Shown: positions 40,343 to 50,668, counted from the stretch's first letter. The stretch is 64,000 nucleotides of DNA from Sphingomonas_O antarctica (GCF_965137005.1 NZ_CBCRXM010000003.1:186001-250000), one strand, 5' to 3'. A program made the numbers and translations. Notes: generated by a model not told the origin, from the sequence alone.

Positions 40343-41022
40343 CCAAGGATTCGCTTCATGTGCGCGTCAAGACCGCGCGCCGCCGTAGCGCCCAATCGAC
40401 GCGCTGGCTGGAACGCCAGCTCAACGATCCGTACGTCAAACGCGCCAAGGCCGAGGGGTATCGCAGCCGTGCGGCGTACAAGCTGATCGAGCTCGACGAA
40501 CGCTTTCACTTTCTCCGCGGCGTGCGCGCGGTGGTCGATCTGGGACTAGCGCCCGGCGGTTGGGCGCAGGTCGTGCGCAAGCAGTGCCCCAAGGCTGCGG
40601 TCGCCGGAATCGATCTGCTGGAGGTCGATCCGATCCCCGGCGTCGCCATTTTGCAAATGGACTTCATGGCCGACGAAGCCCCCGCCGCGCTGTTGACCGC
40701 GCTGGGCGGACAGGTCGCCGATCTGGTGCTGTCCGACATGGCGGCGAACACTGTCGGGCATCAACAGACCGATCATTTGCGCACGATGGGACTGGTCGAA
40801 GCGGCAGCGTATTTCGCCGTGGACGTGCTCAAGCCAGGCGGCGCATTCGTGGCCAAAGTTCTGGCCGGTGGCGCGGACAATGATCTGGTCACCCTGCTCA
40901 AGAAGAATTTCACGGCGGTGAAGCACGCCAAGCCGCCCGCGAGCCGCAAGGGGTCGTCGGAATGGTATGTGGTCGCGCAGGGTTTCAAAGGTCGGCCGGA
41001 GCCGGACGCTAACCCCGTATAA
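40339..41022 (+). CDS. rlmE: 23S rRNA 2'-O-methyltransferase RlmE
   Basis: SAM-dependent methyltransferase that modifies U2552 of 23S rRNA late in large-subunit assembly. The 227 residues have the catalytic K-D-K-E set: K in RSRAAYKLIELDERF, D in LVLSDMAANTVG, K in GAFVAKVLAGGAD and E in SSEWYVVAQGF. The SAM-binding loop is VDLGLAPGGWAQVV. I chose the ATG at 40339 with an ATGA overlap to the phosphatase gene, matching the family length. Its 3' end overlaps the convergent M23 peptidase by 14 bases. Confidence 0.95.
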   Translation: MTKDSLHVRVKTARRRSAQSTRWLERQLNDPYVKRAKAEGYRSRAAYKLIELDERFHFLRGVRAVVDLGLAPGGWAQVVRKQCPKAAVAGIDLLEVDPIPGVAILQMDFMADEAPAALLTALGGQVADLVLSDMAANTVGHQQTDHLRTMGLVEAAAYFAVDVLKPGGAFVAKVLAGGADNDLVTLLKKNFTAVKHAKPPASRKGSSEWYVVAQGFKGRPEPDANPV

Positions 41023-42355
41023 TCTGCGTCAGCCGCGCGCGAAACGCCGCGAGTTGCGCGCCATCGAGCAACGGCGCGACCGAAAAGCTCATCGAGCGCG
41101 GATCGACCGCGATGCCGCCGCGATAGGCTTCGAAATGCAGGTGCGGACCGGTCGACAATCCGGTCGAGCCGACGAAGCCGATGACCTGGCCCTGGACGAC
41201 CCGTTCGCCGGGCGAAACCGCGATGCGGCTCATATGCCCGTAACCGGTGCCGGTGCCGCCACCGTGAACCAGCTGGACGAAATTGCCGTGTCCGCCATGC
41301 CAGCCGGCAAAGCTGACCGTGCCGCTCGCCGCCGCGCGGATCGGCGCGCCAAACGGGGCGGCGAGGTCGAGCCCCTGATGCATCCGCGAATAGCCGAGGA
41401 TCGGGTGAAAGCGCATGCCGAAGCCCGAGGTCAGGCGACCCGCGACCGGCATGGCGAGACCCGCGGCGCGCGCCTGGCTGACCGCGTCGGCGTCGTACCA
41501 CCCGTCATGCCCGCCGACGGTCCATTGGATCATCCGCGCGCTTTGATCCTGGCTGTCGAGCCCGGCGTAAAGCAGTCGTCCGAATTTGACCGTGCCGTCG
41601 GCAGCGCGGGCGCGTTCGACGACGATCGAATAACGCGCATCGGGATCGAGCGCCCCGAAATCGATCCGCCCGTTGATCGCGCGCAAATAGGTCTGGATGG
41701 TTTCGGGCGGAATGCCCGCCGCGCTGGCCGACACGAAAATGCCGTCGCCCGCCCGCCCGGTCAGGTGCAGCGGCGCGGTGGTCGGGGCGCGTTTGCTGTG
41801 GATCGCGAAGGTCGCGCCGACGCGCTCCACGCGCGCATCGATCCCGGGTCCGGTGACGCTGACCGCCTCCAATCGGCGGGGTGCGTAGGGCGATGGCCGT
41901 CCGCCCAGCGACAATGTGAGGTGGGTGCCAATCTCGAGCCGCGCCATGTCGCCATAAGGCGCGAGCAGCCGCGCGACGCCGCCCGCTTCGTTGATCCCCG
42001 CCCCCGACCGGACCAAGGCCGCAATCAGCGATTCATTGATGACGCTGGTCGCGGCCACGGTCATCGCATCGCGGTTGACGACCGGCGTGATCGTTGCGGT
42101 AGGGATCGGGACAGCGGCGGCAGCAGCAGTGCCGGGATTTTGATGGGCGACCGCTCGCGTAAGGGGGGAGAGCGCGAGGCTCGCGGCAATCAGGATCAGG
42201 CACGTGAACAGGCCGCGCCACCACATCACCGAACCGACGCCAGCGCCGAGATCGACCGCCAGCGCAAATGCGGGGCGCGAGGGGACGACGGCGAAGGAGC
42301 GCCGCAGGGCCGCGGTCCCGCCGGCAAATTGGCCATCGCTATACGCCAGATACAT
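41009..42355 (-). CDS. M23 family (LytM-type) metallopeptidase
   Basis: A 448-residue cell-wall peptidase. A signal-anchor (about 46-64, WWRGLFTCLILIAASLALS) is followed by a periplasmic region of OapA/LysM-like and cap domains, then a LytM domain. Zinc ligands are H in FGMRFHPILGYSRMHQGLD and its D, and the HLH of STGLSTGPHLHFEAYRGG. It probably cuts peptidoglycan cross-bridges or activates amidases. It is the third enzyme of a convergent pair with rlmE, sharing 14 bases at the 3' ends. The ATM1-type exporter gene lies upstream in the opposite direction. Confidence 0.92.
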   Translation of the reverse strand: MYLAYSDGQFAGGTAALRRSFAVVPSRPAFALAVDLGAGVGSVMWWRGLFTCLILIAASLALSPLTRAVAHQNPGTAAAAAVPIPTATITPVVNRDAMTVAATSVINESLIAALVRSGAGINEAGGVARLLAPYGDMARLEIGTHLTLSLGGRPSPYAPRRLEAVSVTGPGIDARVERVGATFAIHSKRAPTTAPLHLTGRAGDGIFVSASAAGIPPETIQTYLRAINGRIDFGALDPDARYSIVVERARAADGTVKFGRLLYAGLDSQDQSARMIQWTVGGHDGWYDADAVSQARAAGLAMPVAGRLTSGFGMRFHPILGYSRMHQGLDLAAPFGAPIRAAASGTVSFAGWHGGHGNFVQLVHGGGTGTGYGHMSRIAVSPGERVVQGQVIGFVGSTGLSTGPHLHFEAYRGGIAVDPRSMSFSVAPLLDGAQLAAFRARLTQIIRG

Positions 42356-42428
42356 GAGTCCACCCGCGTCCTACGGGAGAACTAATGAACCGATGAAGTT
42401 AAGGTCAAGCTAAGCCGGGCATTCTGCC

Positions 42429-42638
42429 TTAACGGCTGGCGATTTGCATCCCGCGCGTTTCGCAGCGCGCCTGGACGACCGGGAACAGCAGATCGGTGTG
42501 CTGGGCCAGGGAATTTCCCGCCGCGGCGAGGCAGCCGCTGCGCGTTTCGTAGCGCACCGGTTCGATCATCACGCGTTCGCAACCGCTGCCCGCGTCACCG
42601 CAGCCGAGAATTGCGACGACAAATGCGAACGGTTCCAT
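42429..42638 (-). CDS. Small cysteine-containing hypothetical protein
   Basis: A 69-residue protein with a hydrophobic start (MEPFAFVVAILGCG) that could be a lipobox-like or signal segment, then RVMIEPVRYETRSGCLAAAG and PVVQARCETRG. Several cysteines suggest disulfides in the periplasm. AGGGGA precedes the start at a reasonable distance. No family can be named. It lies alone between the M23 gene and the ABC exporter gene. Confidence 0.55.
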   Translation of the reverse strand: MEPFAFVVAILGCGDAGSGCERVMIEPVRYETRSGCLAAAGNSLAQHTDLLFPVVQARCETRGMQIASR

Positions 42639-42714
42639 TGGCGAATTCCCCTGGCTTGCCCATATCAAGCGCGCGGGGCCATGCTTGGTTCCTGACCGGA
42701 GACCGATTCCCCTT

Positions 42715-44526
42715 ATGCCGCCAATCGTCGAAGATTCTGCCGACACGCCTCCCGCATTGGCCACCTTACGCCGGTTCGTGCCGTATCTGTGGCCGAAGGA
42801 CGATGCCAAGCTGCGCGCGCGTGTCGTCGGGGCGATGCTGCTGGTGCTGCTGTCGAAGGCGGTCACGCTGTCGATGGGCTGGCTGTACAAGGGCGCGATC
42901 GACCGGATGACGACGCCGGCCAACGCGCCGGTGATGCTCGCGATCGGGCTGATCGTCGCATATGCCGGAGCGCGGTTCGCGGGCGTGTTGTTCGACAACA
43001 TGCGCAACGCGGTGTTCGAACGCGTGGGTCAGGACGCGACGCGCCACCTGGCGACCAATGTGTTCCGCCATCTGCACGCCCTGTCGCTGCGCTTTCACCT
43101 CGCGCGCAGGACCGGTGCGGTGTCCAAGGTCATCGAGCGCGGGACCAAGAGCATCGACACGATGCTTTATTTCCTGCTGTTCAACATCGCGCCGACGGTC
43201 ATCGAGCTGATCGCGGTATCGGTGATCTTCTACGTCAAGTTCGGCCTCGGGCTGGTCATCGCGACGCTGGTGATGGTCGTCCTGTATATCGCGTTCACCC
43301 GTTGGGTCACCGATTGGCGCGCCAAATTGCGCGAGGACATGAACACGATGGACACGGGGGCGAGCGCCAAGGCGGTCGATTCCTTGCTTAACTACGAAAC
43401 GGTCAAATATTTCAACGCCGAAAAGCGCGAGACCGAGCGTTATGCCCGCGCCGCCGGGGCCTATGCCAATGCCGCGGTCAAATCGGAAAACTCGCTCGCC
43501 TGGCTGAACGTCGGCCAGTCGCTGATCACCAATTTGATGATGGCCGGAGCAATGGGCTTCACCATCTGGGGCTGGAGCCAGGGGCGCTTCACCACCGGCG
43601 ACGTGGTGCTGGTCAACACGCTGCTCGCGCAATTGTTCAGGCCGCTCGACATGCTCGGCATGGTCTATCGCATGATCCGCCAGGGGTTGATCGACATGGA
43701 GGCGATGTTCGGCCTGATCGACACCGCCGCCGAGATCGTCGATGCGCCCGATGCGCACGACCTTGCGGTCACCCGCGGCGAAATCCGGTTCGAGAATGTC
43801 GGCTTTGCCTATGATCCCGAACGGACGATCCTGCACGATGTCACTTTGACCGTGCCCGCGGGCGGGACGCTGGCGGTGGTCGGTCCGTCGGGTGCCGGCA
43901 AATCGACGCTCGCGCGCCTGCTCTACCGGTTTTACGATGTCACCGGCGGGCGGATTACCATCGACGGGCAGGATTTGCGCGCGGTGACGCAATCCAGTTT
44001 GCGCGCGGCGATCGGCATCGTCCCGCAGGACACCGTGCTGTTTAACGACACCATCGGTTACAACATCGCCTATGGCCGCGAAGGCGCGACCGAGGCGGAT
44101 GTGGTCGCGGCGGCCAAGGGTGCCGCGATCCACAATTTCATCGCCGCCTTGCCCGATCAATATGACGCGAAGGTGGGCGAACGCGGGCTGAAACTGTCGG
44201 GCGGAGAGAAACAGCGCGTCGCCATTGCGCGGACGCTGCTCAAGAACCCGCCCTTGCTGATCCTCGACGAAGCGACATCGGCGCTCGACAGCCGGACCGA
44301 GGCCGAAATCCAGTCGACGCTCCACGCGGTCGAACAGGGCCGCACGACCATCGTCATCGCCCACCGCCTGTCGACCATCGCCGACGCCGACCAGATCGTG
44401 GTGCTCGATCAGGGCCGCGTGACTGAGCGTGGAACGCATAGCGAATTGCTGCGCCTCAACGGGCTGTATGCCGAAATGTGGGATCGTCAGGCGGCGGAAC
44501 AGGATGAGGCGGTAGCGGCGGAGTAA
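42715..44526 (+). CDS. Atm1/HMT1-type ABC transporter (fused membrane and ATPase domains)
   Basis: A 603-residue half-transporter of the ABCB7/Atm1 class. Residues 30-310 are a six-helix membrane domain including the family hallmark MLYFLLFNIAPTVIELIAVS and KYFNAEKRETERYA. The ATPase has Walker A VGPSGAGKSTLARL, signature LSGGEKQRVAIAR, Walker B LLILDEATSALDS and switch histidine IAHRLST. Alphaproteobacterial Atm1 exports glutathione conjugates and protects from heavy metals. Start chosen at ATG 42715 rather than TTG 42685. The last base lies one base before the recQ GTG. Confidence 0.94.
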   Translation: MPPIVEDSADTPPALATLRRFVPYLWPKDDAKLRARVVGAMLLVLLSKAVTLSMGWLYKGAIDRMTTPANAPVMLAIGLIVAYAGARFAGVLFDNMRNAVFERVGQDATRHLATNVFRHLHALSLRFHLARRTGAVSKVIERGTKSIDTMLYFLLFNIAPTVIELIAVSVIFYVKFGLGLVIATLVMVVLYIAFTRWVTDWRAKLREDMNTMDTGASAKAVDSLLNYETVKYFNAEKRETERYARAAGAYANAAVKSENSLAWLNVGQSLITNLMMAGAMGFTIWGWSQGRFTTGDVVLVNTLLAQLFRPLDMLGMVYRMIRQGLIDMEAMFGLIDTAAEIVDAPDAHDLAVTRGEIRFENVGFAYDPERTILHDVTLTVPAGGTLAVVGPSGAGKSTLARLLYRFYDVTGGRITIDGQDLRAVTQSSLRAAIGIVPQDTVLFNDTIGYNIAYGREGATEADVVAAAKGAAIHNFIAALPDQYDAKVGERGLKLSGGEKQRVAIARTLLKNPPLLILDEATSALDSRTEAEIQSTLHAVEQGRTTIVIAHRLSTIADADQIVVLDQGRVTERGTHSELLRLNGLYAEMWDRQAAEQDEAVAAE

Positions 44527-44527
44527 G

Positions 44528-46312
44528 GTGGCGACTACGGCGGATACGATGGACGCCGCAATCGATACCCTCCGTACCACTTTCGGTTTCCCGGCCTTTC
44601 GCGGCATGCAGGAGGCCGTGGTTACGCGCGTGCTGGCGGGGCAGCGGACGCTGGCGGTAATGCCGACCGGCGCGGGGAAGTCGCTGACCTATCAGCTGCC
44701 CGCGGTGATGTTGCCGGGGACGTGTGTCGTCCTGTCGCCGCTGATCGCGCTGATGCACGATCAGTTGCGCGCGGCGACGGCGGTGGGCATCCGCGCGGCG
44801 ACGCTGACCAGTGCCGACGACAATCGCGCCGAGACGATCGAGCGGTTCCGCAGCGGTTCGCTCGATCTGCTTTACGTCGCGCCCGAGCGCGCGTCGCAGG
44901 GGCATTTTCGCGAGTTGCTGGCGCAAGCCCCATTGAGCCTGTTCGCGATCGACGAGGCGCATTGCGTCAGCGAATGGGGCCACGATTTCCGGCCCGATTA
45001 CCGCCTGCTGCGGCCGTTGATGGATGCGTTTCCGGAGGTGCCGCGCCTCGCGCTGACCGCGACCGCCGACGCGCACACGCGCGCGGACATTCTCGAACAG
45101 CTCGGCATCCCGGCGGAAGGCGAGATCGTCGCGGGGTTCGACCGGCCCAACATCCGCTATGCCGCGACCAACGTCGCGAACAAGGGTTCGGCGATCGTGC
45201 AGTTGCTGCGGTCCAATCCGGGGCCGGCGATCGTCTATGCCACCAGCCGCGCGCGGACCGAGAAATATGCCGGGCTGATCGCGGCCAGCGGGCGCACGAC
45301 CGCCTATTATCACGCAGGAATGGACCCGGCCGAACGCAAACGTGCGCAAGCAAAATTCGTCGGGTCCGAAGACATGGTGATGGTCGCGACGATCGCGTTC
45401 GGCATGGGCATCGACAAGCCCGATGTCCGCACCGTCGCGCATGCCGGCATGCCCAAATCGATCGAGGCCTATTATCAGGAATCGGGTCGCGCCGGACGCG
45501 ATGGCGATCCGGCCCTGGCGCATCTGTTCTGGTCCCCGGGCGATTTCACGACGGCGCGCGAACGGTTGAAGGAGCAACCCGAGGAGCGTCGCGCGGCGGA
45601 GGGCGCGCGCATCACCGCCTTGTCGCATCTGGTGGAGACGGCAGGGTGTCGCCGCGCGATTTTGCTGCGCCATTTCGGCGAGACGCCGCCCGAACGCTGT
45701 GGCAATTGCGACAATTGCCTCGATGCGCCGGGGGTGATCGATGCCACCGAAGTCGCGCGCAAGCTGTTGTCGGCGGTCTATCGCACCGGGCAGAGTTTCG
45801 GGATGACCCATCTCGAGCGCGTCCTGACGGGCGTGACCGACGAGCGCATCACGCAGCGCGGCCACGACCAATTGTCGGTGTTTGGCATCGCCAAGACCGA
45901 CGAAGCGGCGCTGATCAAACCCGTCGCGCGCGCGTTGCAGGCGCAGGGGCATCTGATCCCCAACGAACATGGCGGGCTGATGCTGGGCGGCAAGTCGCGC
46001 GCGATCCTGAAGGGCGAGCACCAGATCGAGATCGTCATTCCCGCCAAGCCGGCGCGGCAGCGTGGCGGCGGGGGTGTGGGCAATCCGGTCGGCGATCCGC
46101 TGTTCGAAGCGCTGCGCGAAACGCGGCGGACGCTGGCGGCGGAAGCGGGTGTGCCGCCTTATGTCATCTTTCACGATTCGACGCTGCGCGAGATGGCAGC
46201 GATGAAGCCGCGCGACCGCTTTGCGCTGGGGCGCATCGCCGGAATTGGCGAGCGCAAGCTCGACGCTTATGGCGCGCCGTTTCTGGAGACGATCGAGCGC
46301 TTCGCCGCCTGA
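44528..46312 (+). CDS. recQ: ATP-dependent DNA helicase RecQ
   Basis: A 594-residue 3'-5' helicase that unwinds recombination and replication intermediates. Helicase motifs: Walker A VMPTGAGKSLTYQLP, DEAH-box-type IDEAHCVSEWGHDFRPDY, motif IV-VI AFGMGIDKPDVR and ESGRAGRDGDP. A zinc site (CRRAILLRHFGETPPERCGNCDNC) and winged-helix segment follow, then a C-terminal HRDC domain (about 515-590). GTG at 44528 with a GGAG site is preferred; an ATG seven codons later is possible. It ends before the csp terminator. Confidence 0.95.
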   Translation: MATTADTMDAAIDTLRTTFGFPAFRGMQEAVVTRVLAGQRTLAVMPTGAGKSLTYQLPAVMLPGTCVVLSPLIALMHDQLRAATAVGIRAATLTSADDNRAETIERFRSGSLDLLYVAPERASQGHFRELLAQAPLSLFAIDEAHCVSEWGHDFRPDYRLLRPLMDAFPEVPRLALTATADAHTRADILEQLGIPAEGEIVAGFDRPNIRYAATNVANKGSAIVQLLRSNPGPAIVYATSRARTEKYAGLIAASGRTTAYYHAGMDPAERKRAQAKFVGSEDMVMVATIAFGMGIDKPDVRTVAHAGMPKSIEAYYQESGRAGRDGDPALAHLFWSPGDFTTARERLKEQPEERRAAEGARITALSHLVETAGCRRAILLRHFGETPPERCGNCDNCLDAPGVIDATEVARKLLSAVYRTGQSFGMTHLERVLTGVTDERITQRGHDQLSVFGIAKTDEAALIKPVARALQAQGHLIPNEHGGLMLGGKSRAILKGEHQIEIVIPAKPARQRGGGGVGNPVGDPLFEALRETRRTLAAEAGVPPYVIFHDSTLREMAAMKPRDRFALGRIAGIGERKLDAYGAPFLETIERFAA

Positions 46313-46321
46313 CCGGACACG

Positions 46322-46353
46322 AAAAAGCCCGACCCGCTTATCGCAGGCCGGGC
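46322..46353 (-). terminator. Rho-independent terminator of the cold-shock protein gene
   Basis: The minus strand has stem GCCCGGCC / GGTCGGGC (one G-T pair) with an 11-base loop, then TTTTT. It lies between the csp-like gene and the convergent recQ. Confidence 0.85.
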
Positions 46354-46386
46354 CATTTCAATGTTCGAAGCTTACGCGGCCGATGC

Positions 46387-47150
<764 letters not shown>

Positions 47151-47329
47151 ATTAGTTCTCGTATTCCCGTCTGCTCGCCCGCGTCCCATCTCACGAACCG
47201 TTGCCCCGGACGCGGGGCAGAATCGATTCGCAGCGCAAAAACCCAGTGCGCCAGACTCGCGCGTAACGGAAAAACCGCTTTGCTGCGAGCCTTTTCCGAA
47301 TGCGCCGCCTGTGCCACTAGGCGCCGGAC

Positions 47330-48106
47330 ATGACCGACATCCTGACCCTCGCCACCGATCCCGCGATCTGGCTTGCCCTCGTCACGCTGGTGGTGATGGA
47401 AGTCGTGCTCGGCATCGACAATCTGGTGTTCATCTCGATCCTGTCGAACAAGCTGCCCGAGGCCGACCGCGCCAGGGTCCGTCGTTTGGGATTGGGCCTC
47501 GCGCTCGTGATGCGGCTGGTGCTGCTGTCGGCCATTGCGTGGATCGTCGGGCTGACCGCGCCGGTGATCGATCTGGGCCTGACCGGCCCCCTGGGCGCGC
47601 ATGGCGAGCCGGCGTTCGAGACCGCCTTGTCGTGGCGCGACCTGATCCTGATCGCCGGCGGGCTGTTTCTGCTGTGGAAAGCGACACGCGAAATCCACCA
47701 CAGCGTCGATGGCGGCACCGACGGCGCGCATGGCGAGAAAAGCGTGGTGCAGCTGACCCTGACCGCGGCGATCGTACAGATCGTGGCGCTCGACATCGTG
47801 TTTTCGATCGACTCGATCCTGACGGCGGTGGGGATGACCGACCATCTGCCGGTCATGGTGACGGCGGTGCTGATCTCCGTCGGGCTGATGCTGGTCGCGG
47901 CCAATCCGCTGGGCGATTTCATTGCGAAAAACCCCAGCGTGGTGATGCTGGCGCTCGGATTTTTGCTGATGATCGGGATGGTGCTGATCGCCGAAGGGTT
48001 CGGGGCGCATGTGCCGAAAGGGTATATCTACACCGCGATGGGCTTCTCCGGGGCGGTCGAAGGGCTCAACATCTGGGCGCGCCGTCGCAAGGGTACCATC
48101 GCATGA
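47330..48106 (+). CDS. TerC family integral membrane protein
   Basis: A 258-residue protein with about seven transmembrane helices. The conserved TerC motif EVVLGIDNLVFISILSNKLPE is near the start, and a second acidic helix motif VALDIVFSIDSILTAVGMTD follows. TerC proteins are linked to tellurite resistance or to metal (manganese) efflux in the membrane. A soluble insert in the middle (HHSVDGGTDGAHGEK) is normal. The stop overlaps the RNase D-like gene by four bases (ATGA). Exact substrate unknown. Confidence 0.9.
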   Translation: MTDILTLATDPAIWLALVTLVVMEVVLGIDNLVFISILSNKLPEADRARVRRLGLGLALVMRLVLLSAIAWIVGLTAPVIDLGLTGPLGAHGEPAFETALSWRDLILIAGGLFLLWKATREIHHSVDGGTDGAHGEKSVVQLTLTAAIVQIVALDIVFSIDSILTAVGMTDHLPVMVTAVLISVGLMLVAANPLGDFIAKNPSVVMLALGFLLMIGMVLIAEGFGAHVPKGYIYTAMGFSGAVEGLNIWARRRKGTIA

Positions 48107-48720
48107 CCGTCCATTTTCACGAAGAAGATCTGCCCGCAGGCGTCCTCGCGCCCGGACCGGTGGCGGTCGACACTGAAACCATGGGCCTGCATCCGGCGCG
48201 CGACCGGCTGTGCGTCGTGCAGATTTCGGACGGCGGCGGCGATGAGCATCTCGTCCGCTTTGGCCCACTCAGCGATTACGCCGCGCCCAATCTGAAAGCG
48301 GTGCTGGCCGATCCGGCGCGGCTCAAACTCTATCATTTCGGGCGGTTCGATATTGCTTCGATCCAGGCTTATCTCAGGGTCGTCGCGGCACCGGCTTATT
48401 GCACGAAGATCGCGTCGCGATTGGTGCGGACCTATACCGATCGCCACGGGCTGAAGGAAATCGTCCGCGAAATCCTGCAGACCGATTTGTCCAAGGCACA
48501 GCAATCGTCCGACTGGGGCGCGCCCGAGCTGAGCGATGCCCAGCGCGACTATGCCGCGTCGGATGTGCGTTACCTTCACCGCTTGCGCGACGCGCTGAAC
48601 ATCCGGTTGATCCGCGAAAACCGCATGGAATTGGCGCAGGCGTGTTTCGATTTCCTGCCGGCGCGCGCCGCGCTCGATCTGGCCGGGTGGCCCGAGGTCG
48701 ATATCTTCGCGCATGTCTGA
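48103..48720 (+). CDS. RNase D-like 3'-5' exonuclease (catalytic domain only)
   Basis: A 205-residue DEDDy exonuclease. DEDD residues are in PVAVDTETMGLHPARD (D, E), KLYHFGRFDIASIQ (D), and YAASDVRYLHRL (Y, D). E. coli RNase D has about 375 residues with two HRDC domains; this is the short alphaproteobacterial form without them. It probably trims RNA 3' ends. The start ATG overlaps the TerC stop, and its own last eight bases overlap the lptC start, so it sits inside the lpt cluster. Role of the association unknown. Confidence 0.9.
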   Translation: MTVHFHEEDLPAGVLAPGPVAVDTETMGLHPARDRLCVVQISDGGGDEHLVRFGPLSDYAAPNLKAVLADPARLKLYHFGRFDIASIQAYLRVVAAPAYCTKIASRLVRTYTDRHGLKEIVREILQTDLSKAQQSSDWGAPELSDAQRDYAASDVRYLHRLRDALNIRLIRENRMELAQACFDFLPARAALDLAGWPEVDIFAHV

Positions 48721-49357
48721 GCTGGCGATCCAGACGCGCGATACGCGCCGCGTCTGGGCGCGGCCGGGGGGCAGCCACGACCGGATGGTGCGCACGCTGA
48801 ACCGCGTCCTGCCGGTGTTCATCGGCGCGCTGGTCGCGGTTCTGGTCGTCGCGCCATTGGCCAAGCGCAACGAGATCAGTTTCGTCCTCGCCAAGGACAA
48901 GGTCGATATGGCCAAGGAACGCATGCGCCTGACCCGCGCCACTTATCGCGGGGAGGACGATCAGGGACGGCCGTTCAGCCTCGACGCCGGATCGGGGGTG
49001 CAGGCCAGTTCGAAAGTGCCGGTGGTTCAGCTCAACGATCTGTCGGCGCGGATCGTGCTCGACGACGGCCCCGGTGTGCTCCGCGCGCCCGCCGCCCATT
49101 ACAATATGGATCAACGGCAGCTGCAGGTTGACGGTCCGATGACCTATCAGTCGCAGGGCGGCTATCGCCTGGAAACGCGTGACGTGATGGCGAGTTTGGC
49201 GGGAAAAAGCCTGTCGAGCGACAAGCCGGTACAGGGCAAGATGCCGCTGGGCGCCTTTTCGGGCAACAGGATGAGCGCGGACCTAAACAGCCGGACCGTG
49301 ATCCTGTCCGGCGGTGCGCGCTTGCACATCGTGCAGGGCGCGGCCAAGGGGCGGTGA
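48713..49357 (+). CDS. lptC: LPS export protein LptC
   Basis: LptC links the inner-membrane LptBFG complex to periplasmic LptA in lipopolysaccharide transport. The 214-residue protein has an N-terminal cytoplasmic stretch, one transmembrane helix (about 27-47, VLPVFIGALVAVLVVAPLA) and a periplasmic beta-jellyroll domain (LptC/OstA-like) with SAIVL-like strands such as VPVVQLNDLSARIVLDD. It overlaps rnd by eight bases and lptA by one. Sequence conservation in this family is weak, but context and topology are decisive. Confidence 0.9.
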   Translation: MSELAIQTRDTRRVWARPGGSHDRMVRTLNRVLPVFIGALVAVLVVAPLAKRNEISFVLAKDKVDMAKERMRLTRATYRGEDDQGRPFSLDAGSGVQASSKVPVVQLNDLSARIVLDDGPGVLRAPAAHYNMDQRQLQVDGPMTYQSQGGYRLETRDVMASLAGKSLSSDKPVQGKMPLGAFSGNRMSADLNSRTVILSGGARLHIVQGAAKGR

Positions 49358-49878
49358 TGCGCCAGCTTATCGCCGTGATGCTCCTGTGCAGCGCCCAAAT
49401 GGCGGGCGCGCAGGCGCTCAAGAACCATAACAGCAATGCCCCGGTCGACGTCGCGGCGGACCGTATCGAGGTGCAGGACCGCGCCAACCGTGCCGTCTTC
49501 GCGGGGAATGTCCATGTCGTGCAGGAAGGCCTGATCATGGACGCGTCGCGCCTGACCGTGGCTTATGCCAGCGCGTCGGGCGGCGGCAATCCGTCGATCC
49601 AGCGGCTCGATGCGACGGGCGGCGTGACGGTGAAAAGCGCGGACCAGACCGCGCGCGGCAACAACGCGATCTACGACCTCAACCGCCGGATCATCACCAT
49701 GCTGGGCGGGGTGACCCTGGTTCAGGGCGGCAACACCGTGCGCGGCGGGCGGTTGGTCATCGACCTGAATTCGGGCCGTTCGGTGATCGACGGATCGGCC
49801 GCGGGGGGCGCGACCGTGACGGGTCAGGGCGGGCGCGTCACCGGCCGGTTCACCGTGCCGCAACGCACCGGCAATTAG
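49357..49878 (+). CDS. lptA: LPS transport periplasmic protein LptA
   Basis: Periplasmic bridge of the lipopolysaccharide transport chain. A signal peptide (MRQLIAVMLLCSAQMAGAQA) is followed by an OstA-type beta-jellyroll of about 150 residues (VDVAADRIEVQDRANRAVFAGNVHVVQEG, then repeated strands). I start at the ATG overlapping the lptC stop (TGATG); a GTG three bases earlier is the alternative. Length 173 residues is typical. Next gene is lptB, 10 bases away. Confidence 0.93.
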   Translation: MRQLIAVMLLCSAQMAGAQALKNHNSNAPVDVAADRIEVQDRANRAVFAGNVHVVQEGLIMDASRLTVAYASASGGGNPSIQRLDATGGVTVKSADQTARGNNAIYDLNRRIITMLGGVTLVQGGNTVRGGRLVIDLNSGRSVIDGSAAGGATVTGQGGRVTGRFTVPQRTGN

Positions 49879-49888
49879 CGCCGCCGCA

Positions 49889-50659
49889 ATGGCCGACGCC
49901 GCAACCATCGACCGCGCCAACGCCGCGGAAACGGCCACCGACGGGCTGTCGGTGGTGTCGATCGCCAAAAGTTACGACCGCCGCAAGGTCCTGACCGACG
50001 TATCCTTGTCGATCGCGCGCGGCGAAGTGCTGGGCCTGCTCGGCCCCAACGGCGCGGGCAAGACGACTTGCTTTTATTCGATCATGGGGCTCGTCAAACC
50101 CGATTCGGGGCGCATCCTGCTCGACGGCGAGGATATTACCGGCCTGCCGATGTATCGCCGCGCGATCCTCGGGCTGGGTTATCTGCCGCAGGAAACCTCG
50201 ATCTTTCGCGGCATGACGGTCGCGCAGAACATCATGTCGGTGCTCGAACTGGCCGAGCCGGACAAGGCGACGCGCAATGCCCGGCTCGATCAATTGCTCG
50301 GCGAATTCCATCTCGACGGCCTGCGCGATTCGGTGGCGACCGCGCTGTCGGGGGGCGAACGCCGCCGCTGCGAGATCGCCCGCGCCCTGGCGGCGGACCC
50401 GTCGATCATGCTGCTCGACGAGCCGTTCGCGGGCATCGACCCGATTTCGATTTCGGACATTCGCGACCTGATCTGCCAGCTGAAAAAGCGCGGCATCGGG
50501 GTGCTGATCACCGACCATAATGTCCGCGAAACGCTCGACATCTGCGACCGCGCCTGCATCATTTACGACGGCCAGGTGCTGTTCGCCGGCTCGCCCGAAG
50601 CGCTGGTCGCCGACGAAAATGTCCGCCGCCTCTATCTCGGCGAGAGCTTCTCCCTGTAA
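49889..50659 (+). CDS. lptB: LPS export ABC transporter ATPase LptB
   Basis: ATPase that powers extraction of lipopolysaccharide from the inner membrane. The 256 residues have Walker A LLGPNGAGKTTCFYSIMG, Q-loop YLPQE, signature LSGGERRRCEIARALA, Walker B IMLLDEPFAGIDP and the H-loop LITDHNVRETLDICDRACI. It begins with a 15-residue extension before the core. rpoN starts 9 bases after its stop, giving the usual lptB-rpoN order. Confidence 0.96.
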   Translation: MADAATIDRANAAETATDGLSVVSIAKSYDRRKVLTDVSLSIARGEVLGLLGPNGAGKTTCFYSIMGLVKPDSGRILLDGEDITGLPMYRRAILGLGYLPQETSIFRGMTVAQNIMSVLELAEPDKATRNARLDQLLGEFHLDGLRDSVATALSGGERRRCEIARALAADPSIMLLDEPFAGIDPISISDIRDLICQLKKRGIGVLITDHNVRETLDICDRACIIYDGQVLFAGSPEALVADENVRRLYLGESFSL

Positions 50660-50668
50660 GACCGGGGC

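Noticed and set aside
42766..44607. A 613-codon frame antisense to the Atm1-type transporter
   Set aside because: Antisense to a full ABC exporter; no recognisable domains.
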